DNA of 64,000 nucleotides from the NCBI RefSeq assembly GCF_003194605.1, contig NZ_QHKY01000002.1:186001-250000 (forward strand), in the 5' to 3' direction. The DNA is from Nocardioides gilvus (lineage in GTDB: Bacteria > Actinomycetota > Actinomycetes > Propionibacteriales > Nocardioidaceae). This document shows positions 9,355-18,804 of this stretch, in pieces (position 1 is the first letter of the stretch; every line of letters starts with the position of its first letter). The notes under the pieces were generated by a model, which saw only the letters and a list, made by a program, of their open reading frames with translations, searched no databases and was not told where the DNA came from. A program made the position numbers and the translations under genes.

Positions 9355-9660
9355 ATGGTGCTGTTTCGCCGGACGTTGGGTGAGGTCCTTCGTGCTGCTC
9401 GGATGGAGCGTGGTCTGACGCTGCGTGAGGTCTCCGCCCAAGCGCGCGTGAGCCTTGGTTACATCTCCGAGATCGAGCGTGGTCAGAAGGAGGCCTCCTC
9501 AGAGCTGCTGGCCTCCTTGTGCGGCGCTCTCGGGATGCCGCTCTCCCTGGTGCTGCGTGAGGCCAGTGACTCCGTGGCTCGCGAAGAGGCCTTGGCGGCC
9601 CCGACGCCCATTGCTGCGGCTCGCACCACCAGCGGCGCCGTCGTCGCCTCCGCAGCCTGA
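9355..9660 (+). CDS. clgR: ClgR-family XRE transcriptional regulator
   Basis: 101 residues beginning [20 protein letters not shown], with a Cro/C1-type HTH ([20 protein letters not shown], then [15 protein letters not shown]) that is nearly invariant in ClgR. ClgR activates clp protease and stress genes in actinobacteria and is itself short-lived. ATG 9355 is preferred over an upstream GTG at 9319 because GAGGAGG precedes it and the protein then begins as the family does. The C-terminus ends in Ala-Ser-Ala-Ala, resembling the degradable Ala-Ala end of ClgR. Confidence 0.92.
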   Translation: MVLFRRTLGEVLRAARMERGLTLREVSAQARVSLGYISEIERGQKEASSELLASLCGALGMPLSLVLREASDSVAREEALAAPTPIAAARTTSGAVVASAA

Positions 9661-9683
9661 GCCCAGAGCTCGTCGGCCGAGGT

Positions 9684-10469
9684 CTACCTGGCCGGTTGAC
9701 AGGACGCGCACCAGTAGGTGGCGCGTTCGCGACCGGGCGCCCCGATCATCGTCGTGCTGATCGTGGTCCCGCAGCGCAGGCAGCCGCGCTGCCGATAGAC
9801 CCACGTACGCCGCCCCTTGCGCAGGTCGCCCGTCGTCGACTGGCTGGCCCGGACCTTGTTGGCCTCGAGCACTGACTTGGCGCGGTCGACCAGACGGCGC
9901 GGATCCGGGACCTCACCGATGGCAAGTTGCGGAGCCAGGCCGGCAAGGAAGCAGAGCTCGTTGGCGTACATGTTGCCCACGCCCGCGAGTCGCGTCTGGT
10001 CCTGGATGGCCTGGACCACGGGTGTCTCCGGGGTGGCGAGCAACCGCGCGAGCGCGGTGTCACGGTCCCAGTCCGGGCCGAGCAGGTCAGGGCCCAGGTG
10101 TCCCACGAGCTCGTCCTCGGTCGAGCGAGGGACCAACTCCACGACGCCGAGGGAGAAGCCGACCGCGCTGCCGGCGGCAGTGGTGAGGACGACCCGTGCG
10201 GTGTGCACCGGACGCCGCCAGCGCTCACCCGCCCGGTAGGCCTGCCAGGCGCCCTCCATCTTGAGGTGGGTGTGCAGGGTCAGCGGGGTCGCCGCGTCGA
10301 TGCGGGTCAAGAGGTGCTTTCCGCGCGAAACCGTCCCCGCGATCCGGGCACCGCTCAGGTCGACGGTGGCGATGCTGGGCACCCGGAAGTCGGAGTCGAG
10401 CAGGGTCTGTCCCGCCAGCGCGCGGTCGAGGAGGCGCGCGGCCCGCCAGACGGTGTCGCCCTCAGGCAC
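9684..10469 (-). CDS. nei: Fpg/Nei-family DNA glycosylase (endonuclease VIII type)
   Basis: 261 residues starting MPEGDTVW, with catalytic Pro2 and Glu3, beta-elimination Lys51 (SRGKHLLTR), the helix-two-turn-helix LAGVGNMYANELCFLAGL, and a C-terminal zinc finger (CLRCGTTI with YWCASC). The family removes oxidised bases and nicks the abasic site. The MPEGDT start points to the Nei branch rather than MutM. Its start overlaps the end of lhr by eight bases; the lhr-nei pairing is also known in mycobacteria and suggests a joint repair role. Confidence 0.93.
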   Translation of the reverse strand: MPEGDTVWRAARLLDRALAGQTLLDSDFRVPSIATVDLSGARIAGTVSRGKHLLTRIDAATPLTLHTHLKMEGAWQAYRAGERWRRPVHTARVVLTTAAGSAVGFSLGVVELVPRSTEDELVGHLGPDLLGPDWDRDTALARLLATPETPVVQAIQDQTRLAGVGNMYANELCFLAGLAPQLAIGEVPDPRRLVDRAKSVLEANKVRASQSTTGDLRKGRRTWVYRQRGCLRCGTTISTTMIGAPGRERATYWCASCQPAR

Positions 10470-13400
10470 GGATCCGCAGTCCCTTCGGGGTGACCACGAA
10501 ACCGGCCTCGGCCAGCGCCAGGCGCAGCGGGGTGTCGCCGGCTCCCAGGAGGGGGGTCCCGTTGGCCTTCTCGACGGTCAGCTTGCCCAACGCCCCGCGG
10601 CGTACGGCGTCGGCCAGCCCGGCGGCCGCGCCAGCGAGGTCACCGTTGTCCTCGGTCCAGGTCAGCAGGGTCTTCCCACCGCGTTCGACGTAGAGCACGA
10701 GACGGCCGTCGACCATCACGACCAGGGCCCCGGCCTTGCGTCCGGGTCGGTGGCCGCCGCCTTCGTGGTTCGCCGCGGGCCACGACAGGGCAGCGCCGTA
10801 CGGATTCGCGGGATCGGTGGCCGCCAGCGTGATCGTGGTCGGCGGTGTGGTGGGGTCCACCGACGTCTCGGTGAACGTACGCAGTCGGTCCACGGCGCCG
10901 GGAGAGCCGAACTGTGCGGCCCCGAGCCCTTCCACGAAGTAGCCCCGCCGACAACGCCCGGCTTCCTCGAAGGCCGAGAGCACCTTGTAGACACCTGCGA
11001 AACCCCCGATCACGCGCTCGGAGACCACCGCACCGCGGGTGACGACGCCGTGCCGCTCGAGCAGGTGTTCCGCGCGGGCGTGGGCCCGCAGGGTCGGATC
11101 GGAGTCGGTCTGGGGCAGCAAGGACCAACGCCCCGCCACGTCGGCCGGCCCGGTGCGGGCAGGCATCCGGCCGGTCCGCGGAGGCGTCCGGCGGGTGCGG
11201 TGCGACGCGGTGCCGGAGCGGACCAACGCCCGCAGGGGAGTCAGGGTGTCGTTGGTGACGTGCCCGCTCCACACCAGTGACCACAGGGCGGAGCTGAGGG
11301 CGGAGTCGGAAGGAACGGAGTCGGTGAAGTCGCCCACCCGCTGGGCCAGCTGGCGGAAGAACCACGCGCCTCCGCCCGCCAGGACCTCGAGGAGGGCCTG
11401 GGCCAGCTCATCGACCGCGTCCGGGTCAGGAGGAGCCAACGTCAGGTGGCACTGGTCGGCGAGGTGGAGGCTGACCCATCCGTCGCTTCCCGGCAGCGCC
11501 CCCTGGCCGGCCCAGACGATCTCGCCGGAGGCGGTCAGCTCGTCGAGGTAGGAGGGTTGGTAGTCCTTGACCCGGGCGGCCAGCACCAGCGGCTCCAGCG
11601 CACTGGCCGGCACCGGGCAGCCGGCGAGGTGGTCGATGGCGCTGAGGACCCCGTCGACCCCGCGCAACCCTGATCGCGGTCCGCTCGCGGCGACCTTCTG
11701 CCACGCGGGGAGGAAGCGAGCCAGCGCTTCCTGGGGGACTGGCTCGACCTCGTGCCGCAGTCGGGCCAAGGAGCGTCGGCGCAGTCTGCGCAGCACCTCG
11801 GCGTCGCACCACTCCTGACCGCTGCCGGACGGGCGGAATTCGCCCTCGACGAGACGTCCGCGTGCGGTCAGCCGCTCCAGGGTGTGGCGTACCACGGCGA
11901 CGCCGAGCCCGAATCTGGTTGCCACCTCGGTCACGTCGAAGGGGCCGTGCGTGCGCGCATGGCGGGCGACGAGGTCACCGATGGGGTCCTCCTGGACCTC
12001 GGTGAAGGCCACGGGCACCCCTTGCGGCACCGGGACGCCGAGACCGTCACGCAGACGGGCGATCTCCTCGACCGTGCACCAGACCTCGCGGCCGGCCATC
12101 CGGACCTGGGCGATCCGCCGGGCCTGTTGCAGCGACTGGAGCCAGCCGCGTACGTCGGCCTCGTCGATGCTGCGAGCGGCGATCTCCTCGGTGCTCAACG
12201 GCCCGAGCAGTCGCAACATGTCGGCGAGCGCCTCCGCGGTGCGAGCTCGACGTTCTTCGCTGAGCCACTGCAACTCGGCCTCGATCTCGGCCAGGACCTC
12301 GGGGTCGAGGAGGTCGCGCAGCTCGGTGCGGCCGAGCAGTTGGGCGAGCAGGGACGCATCCAGGCTCAACGCGGCGGCGCGCCGCTCCGCGAGGGGCGAG
12401 TCGCCCTCGTACAGGAACTGCGCGACGTAGCCGAAGAGCAGGTTGCCGGCGAAGGGGGACGGCTGGGTCGTCGCGACCTCGGTGACGGTGATCTCGCGGC
12501 GTTGCACGGCACCCAGCAGGCCGATCAGCGCGGGCAGGTCGTAGACGTCCTGGAGGCATTCGCGTACCGCTTCGAGCACGATGGGGAAGGTGGGGTAGCC
12601 CGCGGCGACCTCCAGCAGTTGGGCGCTGCGTTGGCGTTGTTGCCACAGCGGGGAACGGCGCCCGGGATCGCGACGCGGGAGGAGCAGGGCGCGGGCGGCG
12701 CACTCGCGGAAGCGGCTCGCGAAGAGCGCGGAACCACCCACCTGGGTCGTGACGATCTGTTCGATCTCCTCGGGCTCGAAGACCACGATCGAGGCGTCCG
12801 GCGGCTCACCGTCGGTGTCGGGGACCCGGATCACGATGCCGTCGTCGGAGGCCATCGCCTGGGTCTCCACGCCGTAGCGCTCCCGCAGTCGCGCGTTGAT
12901 GGCAAGGGCCCAGGGGGCGTGCACAGCGGTGCCGTACGGGGAGTGCAGGATCAGCCGCCAGTCACCGAGCTCGTCGCGGCAGCGTTCGAGCAGGACCTGC
13001 TTGTCGTGGGGGAGCAGGTTGGTGGCTTCGCGCTGCTCCTCGATGTACCGCACGAGGTTGTCCGCGGCGTACTCGTCCAGGCCCTCCTCGCGAGCCCGGG
13101 CGCGGGCGGCCTCGCCCGGCATCGAGGCCAGGGTCCGGGTGAACTCCCCGATGGCCGCCCCCAGCTCGGCGGGACGCCCGAGGCTGTCGCCCTTCCAGAA
13201 CGGCAGCCGGCCCGGCACTCCTGGTGCCGGGCTGACGAGCACCCGGTCGTGGGTGATGTCCTCGATGCGCCAACTCGTCGCGCCGAGGGCGAAGACGTCG
13301 CCGACCCGGGACTCGTAGACCATCTCCTCGTCCAGCTCGCCGACTCGGCGCCCGACGCCGTCACCGACCAGGTAGACGGCGAAGAGTCCCCGGTCCGGGA

Positions 13401-15018
13401 TGGTGCCGCCGCTGGTGACCGCGAGGCGTTGTGCGCCCGGTCGGGCGTGGATGCGTCCCGCGACCCGGTCCCAGACGATGCGGGGGCGCAGCTCCGCGAA
13501 CTCCTCGCTCGGGTAGCGCCCGCTCAGAAGGTCGAGTGTCGCGTCGTACGCGCTGCGCGGGAGAGTGGAGTAGGGAGCGGAGCGCCGCACCAGGTCATAG
13601 AACTCCTCGACGTCCCACTCATCCATCGCGGTCGCGGCCACCACGTGCTGGGCCAGGACGTCGAGGGGGTTGCTCGGCACCCGAAGACTCTCGATGGCGC
13701 CGCTGCGCATGCGTTGCACCGCCACTGCGGTCTGGGCCAGGTCGCCGCGGTGCTTCGGCATCAGGACACCTCGGCTCACCTCGCCGACCTGGTGACCCGC
13801 GCGCCCGACCCGCTGCAGGGCGCTGGCGACGCTCGGCGGGGACTCGATCTGGACGACGAGGTCGACGGCGCCCATGTCGATGCCGAGCTCGAGGCTGCTG
13901 GTGGCGACCACGCAGGGCAGTCGGCCCTGTTTGAGGTCGTCCTCGATCAGAGCGCGCTGCTCCTTGGAGACCGAGCCGTGGTGCGCCTTGGCGATCACGA
14001 CCTCCGCGCCCTTCGAGGCATCAGAGGCAGCCATCAGTTGGGCCGGAGGGGCGACGTCGTCCGGGAGAGCGGCGCCAGCGCGGGCGGAGGCGATCTCATT
14101 GAGGCGGGCGGTCAGCCGCTCGGCCAGGCGACGGGAGTTGGCGAAGACGATGGTCGACCGGTGTTGCTCGACCAGGTCAACAACGTGCTCCTCGACGTGT
14201 GGCCACAGCGAGGGCGAGGAGCCGCCGCCGTCAGCGCTGTCGTCGTACTCACCCGGCGCGGTCATGTCCTCGACCGGCACGACCACGCGCAGGTCCCACT
14301 CCTTGGTGCTGGGCGGTGCGACGACGTCGACCGGGGCGGTGCCGCCGAGGAACCGGGCGACCTCCTCCACCGGGCGCACGGTGGCGCTCAGTCCGATGCG
14401 TTGGGCCGGGCGTTCCAACAGGGCGTCGAGTCGCTCGAGGCTGACGCTCAGGTGGGCGCCCCGCTTCGATCCGGCGACCGCGTGTACCTCGTCGATGATG
14501 ACGGTCTCCACACCCCGGAGCGACTCGCGCGCCTGGCTGGTGAGCATCAGGAAGAGCGACTCGGGCGTGGTGATCATGATCTCGGGTGGACGGGTCACCT
14601 GACGACGCCGCTCGGCCGCTGGCGTGTCTCCCGAGCGCAGGCCCACGCGTACGTCCGGAAGCGTGGTCCCCAACCGTTCGGCGGTGTGGCGAATGCCGGT
14701 GAGCGGTGCGCGCAGGTTGCGCTCCACGTCGACCGCGAGCGCCTTGAGCGGCGAGACGTACAGCACCCGGCAGGCGTGCTGGGGATTCGTGTCGGGCGCG
14801 GGACTGGTGAGCAGGTCGTCGATCGCGGAGAGGAACGCGCTCAGCGTCTTGCCCGAGCCGGTGGGTGCCACCACGAGGGCGTGTCGACCGCGGGCGATCG
14901 CATCCCAGGCACCTTCCTGGGCGGCCGTCGGCGCGGCGAAGGCAGCCGTGAACCACTCACGGGTCGGCTGGCTGAAGCGGTCGAGTGCAGGCACGCCACA
15001 CATCTTGTCACCGTGCAC
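10462..15018 (-). CDS. lhr: Lhr-type large ATP-dependent helicase
   Basis: A 1518-residue superfamily-2 helicase. Motif I APTGSGKT is at 51-58, motif II DEVH near 176, and motif VI (QRVGRAGHQVG) near 405, followed by the winged-helix and Lhr core. The extended C-terminal region is typical of bacterial full-length Lhr. Mycobacterial Lhr is a 3'-5' translocase that unwinds RNA:DNA hybrids and is induced by DNA damage. The gene is transcribed with nei2. It is divergent from DUF3046-recA. Confidence 0.95.
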   Translation of the reverse strand: MHGDKMCGVPALDRFSQPTREWFTAAFAAPTAAQEGAWDAIARGRHALVVAPTGSGKTLSAFLSAIDDLLTSPAPDTNPQHACRVLYVSPLKALAVDVERNLRAPLTGIRHTAERLGTTLPDVRVGLRSGDTPAAERRRQVTRPPEIMITTPESLFLMLTSQARESLRGVETVIIDEVHAVAGSKRGAHLSVSLERLDALLERPAQRIGLSATVRPVEEVARFLGGTAPVDVVAPPSTKEWDLRVVVPVEDMTAPGEYDDSADGGGSSPSLWPHVEEHVVDLVEQHRSTIVFANSRRLAERLTARLNEIASARAGAALPDDVAPPAQLMAASDASKGAEVVIAKAHHGSVSKEQRALIEDDLKQGRLPCVVATSSLELGIDMGAVDLVVQIESPPSVASALQRVGRAGHQVGEVSRGVLMPKHRGDLAQTAVAVQRMRSGAIESLRVPSNPLDVLAQHVVAATAMDEWDVEEFYDLVRRSAPYSTLPRSAYDATLDLLSGRYPSEEFAELRPRIVWDRVAGRIHARPGAQRLAVTSGGTIPDRGLFAVYLVGDGVGRRVGELDEEMVYESRVGDVFALGATSWRIEDITHDRVLVSPAPGVPGRLPFWKGDSLGRPAELGAAIGEFTRTLASMPGEAARARAREEGLDEYAADNLVRYIEEQREATNLLPHDKQVLLERCRDELGDWRLILHSPYGTAVHAPWALAINARLRERYGVETQAMASDDGIVIRVPDTDGEPPDASIVVFEPEEIEQIVTTQVGGSALFASRFRECAARALLLPRRDPGRRSPLWQQRQRSAQLLEVAAGYPTFPIVLEAVRECLQDVYDLPALIGLLGAVQRREITVTEVATTQPSPFAGNLLFGYVAQFLYEGDSPLAERRAAALSLDASLLAQLLGRTELRDLLDPEVLAEIEAELQWLSEERRARTAEALADMLRLLGPLSTEEIAARSIDEADVRGWLQSLQQARRIAQVRMAGREVWCTVEEIARLRDGLGVPVPQGVPVAFTEVQEDPIGDLVARHARTHGPFDVTEVATRFGLGVAVVRHTLERLTARGRLVEGEFRPSGSGQEWCDAEVLRRLRRRSLARLRHEVEPVPQEALARFLPAWQKVAASGPRSGLRGVDGVLSAIDHLAGCPVPASALEPLVLAARVKDYQPSYLDELTASGEIVWAGQGALPGSDGWVSLHLADQCHLTLAPPDPDAVDELAQALLEVLAGGGAWFFRQLAQRVGDFTDSVPSDSALSSALWSLVWSGHVTNDTLTPLRALVRSGTASHRTRRTPPRTGRMPARTGPADVAGRWSLLPQTDSDPTLRAHARAEHLLERHGVVTRGAVVSERVIGGFAGVYKVLSAFEEAGRCRRGYFVEGLGAAQFGSPGAVDRLRTFTETSVDPTTPPTTITLAATDPANPYGAALSWPAANHEGGGHRPGRKAGALVVMVDGRLVLYVERGGKTLLTWTEDNGDLAGAAAGLADAVRRGALGKLTVEKANGTPLLGAGDTPLRLALAEAGFVVTPKGLRIRA

Positions 15019-15074
15019 CGACTACACCGGCCTCTGGTTTTCCTCCGGGCGGCTGGTGTGGTCCCATGCTGGGC

Positions 15075-15269
15075 ATGAGGCACACCGAGTTCTGGTCCCG
15101 TCTGGACGCCGCCCTGGGGTCCGCGTCCTCGCGGACCTGGGCAGAGATGTTCGTGATGGCAGAGCTCGGCTCGCGCACGGCGCAGGAAGCGCTTGATGCG
15201 GGCGTCGCGCCGAAGACCGTCTGGGCCGCCTGCTGGAAGCACCTGGGTCTGCCCGACCGCGATCGCTGA
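15075..15269 (+). CDS. DUF3046 protein
   Basis: 64 residues, MRHTEFWSRLDAALG through LGSRTAQEALDAG to WAACWKHLGLP, matching the small DUF3046 family often found just upstream of recA in actinobacteria. An in-frame ATG at 15066 adds three residues; 15075 is chosen because the family begins MR-x-TEFW. Function unknown. It ends 205 bases before recA, ahead of the recA control region. Confidence 0.85.
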   Translation: MRHTEFWSRLDAALGSASSRTWAEMFVMAELGSRTAQEALDAGVAPKTVWAACWKHLGLPDRDR

Positions 15270-15323
15270 CCCCCTTTCCCGGTCCTTCTCCTGCGCCGAC
15301 ACGCCCACACAACCACTCGCCCA

Positions 15324-15339
15324 TCGAACACCTGTTCGG
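15324..15339. promoter_or_regulatory. LexA SOS box upstream of recA
   Basis: TCGAACACCTGTTCGG matches the actinobacterial LexA operator TCGAAC-N4-GTTCGA in 11 of 12 arm positions. It lies about 135 bases upstream of the recA start, where the LexA-controlled recA promoter is expected. Confidence 0.9.
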
Positions 15340-15408
15340 GTACTCTCGTGTCAACAGGTACGACGCGGTGGTGAGGTTCTCCACAGCTTCGTCAGGACTG
15401 ATCAGGTC

Positions 15409-15433
15409 TTGTCGGTGGCTCCCACTAGCGTCG
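15409..15433 (+). promoter_or_regulatory. RecA-NDp/PafBC-type DNA-damage promoter
   Basis: TTGTCGGTG, eight bases, then TAGCGT and CG follow the LexA-independent damage promoter described for mycobacterial recA, which is activated by PafBC. Here it sits 41 bases before the recA ATG, so recA has both LexA and PafBC inputs. The match is by eye to the published consensus. Confidence 0.82.
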
Positions 15434-15473
15434 AAGACGTACTTGGGACACCGACGATCTGATGGAGAAGAAG

Positions 15474-16559
15474 ATGGCTGCGCACGGACCGAAGAAGAGC
15501 AACGGCGGCGGCGGGGGAGACCGGAGCAAGGCTCTGGACGCTGCGCTGGCCAACATCGAGAAGAATTTCGGCAAGGGCTCGGTGATGCGTCTGGGCGACG
15601 AGACCCGTGCGCCGCTCGAGGTCATCCCGACCGGATCCATCGCCCTGGACGTGGCGCTCGGGCTCGGTGGTCTGCCCCGAGGCCGGGTCGTCGAGATCTA
15701 CGGCCCGGAGTCCTCCGGTAAGACGACGGTCGCCCTGCACGCGGTGGCCAGCGCCCAGGCGGCCGGAGGCATCGTCGCCTTCATCGACGCCGAGCACGCC
15801 CTCGACCCGGAGTACGCGAAGAACCTCGGCGTCGACACCGATGCCCTGCTCGTCTCCCAGCCCGACTCCGGTGAGCAGGCGCTCGAGATCGCGGACATGC
15901 TGGTTCGCTCCGGGGCGCTCTCCCTCATCGTCATCGACTCCGTGGCGGCGCTGGTGCCTCGCGCCGAGATCGAGGGCGAGATGGGTGACAGCCACGTCGG
16001 TCTGCAGGCCAGGCTCATGAGCCAGGCGCTGCGCAAGATGACCGGTGCGTTGAACAACTCCAACACCACCGCGATCTTCATCAACCAGCTGCGCGAGAAG
16101 ATCGGCGTGATGTTCGGTTCGCCCGAGACCACCACCGGTGGCCGGGCCCTGAAGTTCTACTCCTCGGTGCGTCTCGACGTGCGACGCATCGAGACGCTCA
16201 AGGACGGCACCGACATGGTCGGCAACCGGACCCGCGTCAAGGTCGTGAAGAACAAGGTCGCCCCGCCCTTCAAGCAAGCGGAGTTCGACATCATGTACGG
16301 CAAGGGCATCAGTCGTGAAGGTGGCCTGATCGACGTGGGGGTCGAAGCCGGACTGGTCCGCAAGGCTGGCGCTTGGTACACCTACGAGGGTGACCAGCTC
16401 GGTCAGGGCAAGGAGAACTCGCGCACCTTCCTCAAGGACAACCCGGACCTGGCCAACGAGCTGGAGAAGAAGATCCTCGAGACGCTGGGAGTCGGACCGC
16501 AGGTCGATGCGCCGGCCGACGTCCTGTCGGACGAGCCCATCGGGGTCGATGACTTCTGA
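15474..16559 (+). CDS. recA: Recombinase RecA
   Basis: 361 residues from ATG 15474, which has GGAGAA six to ten bases upstream; ATG 15462 would add four residues but lacks a ribosome-binding site. RecA forms filaments on single-stranded DNA, exchanges strands and triggers LexA cleavage. Walker A GPESSGKT is at 77-84 and Walker [13 protein letters not shown] near 150. Loop L2 ([20 protein letters not shown]) and an acidic C-terminus are present. No intein is present. It overlaps recX by eleven bases. Confidence 0.97.
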   Translation: MAAHGPKKSNGGGGGDRSKALDAALANIEKNFGKGSVMRLGDETRAPLEVIPTGSIALDVALGLGGLPRGRVVEIYGPESSGKTTVALHAVASAQAAGGIVAFIDAEHALDPEYAKNLGVDTDALLVSQPDSGEQALEIADMLVRSGALSLIVIDSVAALVPRAEIEGEMGDSHVGLQARLMSQALRKMTGALNNSNTTAIFINQLREKIGVMFGSPETTTGGRALKFYSSVRLDVRRIETLKDGTDMVGNRTRVKVVKNKVAPPFKQAEFDIMYGKGISREGGLIDVGVEAGLVRKAGAWYTYEGDQLGQGKENSRTFLKDNPDLANELEKKILETLGVGPQVDAPADVLSDEPIGVDDF

Positions 16560-17142
16560 GTCGCGGGCCGACGACCCGTGGAGTGGTGACGTCCGCCTGG
16601 GTGTGCAGGCCTGGACCGGGGATCTTCCTGAGGACCCCGTCCAGGCCGGCCCGCCGGCTGACGCCGAAGAGGTCGCCCGCAAGATCCTGCTCGATCAACT
16701 GACCGGTCAGGCGCGCAGTCGCAAGCAGCTGGCCGACAAGTTGGCGCAGCGTGACGTGCCGCCCGAGATCGCGGAGCGGTTGCTGGACCGCTTCGTCGAG
16801 GTCGGCCTCATCAACGACGAAGCCTTCGCCCGCATGTGGATCGCGAGCCGGCAGCCTGGAAAAGGGCTCGCCGGCAGGGCGCTGGCCCAGGAGTTGCGTC
16901 GCAAGGGGATCGACGACGAGATCGTGCGCGAGACGATCGCCGAGATCGACCCCGAGGACGAGGTCGAGGCGGCCCGCGCCCTGGTCCGCAAGAAGTTGCG
17001 GACCCTGCGCAACGTCGACCGCACCACGGCGACCCGTCGCCTCGTCGGCCTCCTGGCCCGCAAGGGGTACGGCAGCGGGATGGCCTTCAGTGTCGTCCGC
17101 GAGGAGCTCGGGGATTTCGAGGCCTCCGAGGAGACGGACTGA
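16549..17142 (+). CDS. recX: Regulatory protein RecX
   Basis: 197 residues from ATG 16549, which lies inside the end of recA. RecX binds RecA and limits its filament and ATPase activity. The three-helix RecX repeats are visible: [20 protein letters not shown], then [17 protein letters not shown], then [20 protein letters not shown]. An N-terminal tail of about 35 residues precedes them. Longer upstream frames run through recA and are discarded. The tight overlap makes cotranscription certain. Confidence 0.93.
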   Translation: MTSESRADDPWSGDVRLGVQAWTGDLPEDPVQAGPPADAEEVARKILLDQLTGQARSRKQLADKLAQRDVPPEIAERLLDRFVEVGLINDEAFARMWIASRQPGKGLAGRALAQELRRKGIDDEIVRETIAEIDPEDEVEAARALVRKKLRTLRNVDRTTATRRLVGLLARKGYGSGMAFSVVREELGDFEASEETD

Positions 17143-17143
17143 G

Positions 17144-17178
17144 TGTCCGGTCGGACATCATCGGTGTCCGTTCAGACA
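17144..17178. promoter_or_regulatory. Two operator-like dyads upstream of ppk2
   Basis: TGTCCGGTCGGACA (17144-17157) has perfect 6-bp arms. TGTCCGTTCAGACA (17165-17178) has the same pattern with one mismatch. Their starts are 21 bases apart, two helical turns, in the 46-base gap between recX and ppk2. This looks like a double repressor site; no regulator is encoded next to it. Confidence 0.6.
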
Positions 17179-17188
17179 TGATGTCTCC

Positions 17189-18046
17189 ATGACGAACACC
17201 ACTCCCGTCGACACCAGCGCGCTGCGCCTGCCACCGGGGTCGGTGGACCTCCGAACTCTCTCCCCGGACGACACCCCGGGGTTCGAGGGGGAGAAGGAGG
17301 ACGGAAAGAGCGCTCTCGCGGCACTCGAAGGATCACTCGCGGACCTCCAGGAACGACTGTGGGCCGAGCGCACCACGGGGTCGAACCGTCGCGTGCTGCT
17401 CGTGCTGCAGGGGATGGACACCAGTGGCAAGGGCGGGGTGATCCGCAAGGCGCTCAGCCTGGTCGACCCCCAGGGGCTGTCGATCATGGCGTTCAAGGCG
17501 CCGACGGAGGAGGAGCAGCAGCAGGACTTCCTCCTTCGCATCCGCAACGCGCTGCCCGAGCCCGGACACATCGGGGTCTTCGACCGCAGCCACTACGAGG
17601 ACGTCCTGATCCACCGGGTGCGGGAGTTCTGCGCCCCCGAGGAGATCGAGCGTCGCTACGACGCCATCAATGCCTTCGAGACCGAGCTCGTCGAGGACGG
17701 GGTCGTCATCCTCAAGTGCATGCTGCACATCAGTGCCGACAAGCAGAAGGAACGGCTGGCCGAGCGGCTGACCAACCCGGAGAAGCACTGGAAGTACCAC
17801 CCCGGTGACGTCGACGACCGCGCTCTGTGGCCGGCCTTTCGCGACGCCTACGAGGTCGCCCTCGAGCGGACCAACACCGAGGTGGCCCCGTGGCACGTCA
17901 TCCCGGCGGACCACAAGTGGTTCCGCAACCTGGCGGTGGCCTCCCTGCTCCACGACGCACTCGCGAGGATGGGACTGCGCTGGCCCGAGGCCGAGATCGA
18001 CGTCAAGGCGGAGTTGCAGCGACTGGAAGAGTTGGTGATCGAGTGA
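17189..18046 (+). CDS. PPK2-family polyphosphate kinase
   Basis: 285 residues of the PPK2 fold, which transfers phosphate between polyphosphate and nucleotides. Walker A is GMDTSGKGG (75-83), Walker B FDRSHYEDVL, and the lid is WKYHPGDVDDRALW. The single-domain length fits class I or III PPK2; direction and substrate (AMP, ADP or GDP) cannot be read from sequence. The GTGA overlap couples it to the HipA-like kinase gene. Two dyads sit directly upstream. Confidence 0.92.
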   Translation: MTNTTPVDTSALRLPPGSVDLRTLSPDDTPGFEGEKEDGKSALAALEGSLADLQERLWAERTTGSNRRVLLVLQGMDTSGKGGVIRKALSLVDPQGLSIMAFKAPTEEEQQQDFLLRIRNALPEPGHIGVFDRSHYEDVLIHRVREFCAPEEIERRYDAINAFETELVEDGVVILKCMLHISADKQKERLAERLTNPEKHWKYHPGDVDDRALWPAFRDAYEVALERTNTEVAPWHVIPADHKWFRNLAVASLLHDALARMGLRWPEAEIDVKAELQRLEELVIE

Positions 18047-18804
18047 TCCCCACCGTGGGAGTGGTCCGGTACGTGACCCCGCTGCGCGAGGGCGGCAGCC
18101 TGCCCGGCGTGGTGGAGGGTGAGGACCTGGGCACGTACGTGTGCAAGTTCGTCGGTGCCGGCCAGGGCGTACGGGTGCTGGTCGCCGAAGTGATCGTCAG
18201 CGGACTGGCCAGCCGCCTGGGGCTGCGTACGCCCCGTCTGGTCGCCCTCGACCTGGCCAGTGAGATCGCCCGCTACGAAGCGGACGAGGAGGTGCAGGAC
18301 CTCCTGCAGGCCAGCATCGGACTCAACCTCGGCGTCGACTTCCTGCCCGGCTCGTTCGGGTTCGACGGCGAGGTGAACGCCGACAGCTCCACCTACGGGA
18401 TGATCCTGTGGCTCGACGCCTTCTGCGCCAACGTCGATCGCAGCTGGCGCAACCCGAATCTCCTCGTCTGGCACGGCGACGTCTGGGTCATCGACCACGG
18501 TGCCTCCCTCTACTTCCACCACGCGTGGAGCAAGGGCATCACGGATCCGGCGCGGTTCGCGCAGCAGCCCTGGGACATCAGGGACCACGTCCTCGCGAAG
18601 CACCTGGCTCTCGTGCCGGAGGCCGACGCCCGGGCCCGTGAGCTGTTGGGCCCCGAGGTCTTCCGTGAGATCGTCGACGAGATCCCCGATGAGTGGCTCT
18701 GCTCGATCCCGGACGTGAGTCCGGGCGCGTTGCGTGACGCCTACGTCGAGTTCCTCACCGCCCGGCTGGGCAGCCGCGCCTGGGCCCCGGGGGAGGCGTC
18801 ATGA
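18043..18804 (+). CDS. HipA-like kinase domain protein
   Basis: 253 residues starting with GTG at the GTGA overlap with ppk2. The sequence (GGSLPGVVEGEDLGTYVCKF, later DAFCANVDRSWRNPNLL and VIDHGASLYFHH) matches the stand-alone HipA-like family that pairs with DUF3037. The conserved Lys in YVCKF and the NVDR and IDHG motifs could be the ATP-binding and catalytic elements of a protein-kinase fold. No HipB-like partner is present, so it is not an ordinary HipAB toxin. Its substrate is unknown. It overlaps DUF3037 by four bases. Confidence 0.82.
   Translation: MIPTVGVVRYVTPLREGGSLPGVVEGEDLGTYVCKFVGAGQGVRVLVAEVIVSGLASRLGLRTPRLVALDLASEIARYEADEEVQDLLQASIGLNLGVDFLPGSFGFDGEVNADSSTYGMILWLDAFCANVDRSWRNPNLLVWHGDVWVIDHGASLYFHHAWSKGITDPARFAQQPWDIRDHVLAKHLALVPEADARARELLGPEVFREIVDEIPDEWLCSIPDVSPGALRDAYVEFLTARLGSRAWAPGEAS

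Noticed and set aside
11752..15078. Long plus-strand frame of 1108 codons opposite lhr
   Set aside because: It is the antisense shadow of a strongly conserved helicase in high-GC DNA; no family likeness and biased composition.
17144..17178. Dyads before ppk2 as a transcription terminator of recX
   Set aside because: Stems of 6 bp without T run are weak; operator spacing is a better explanation.
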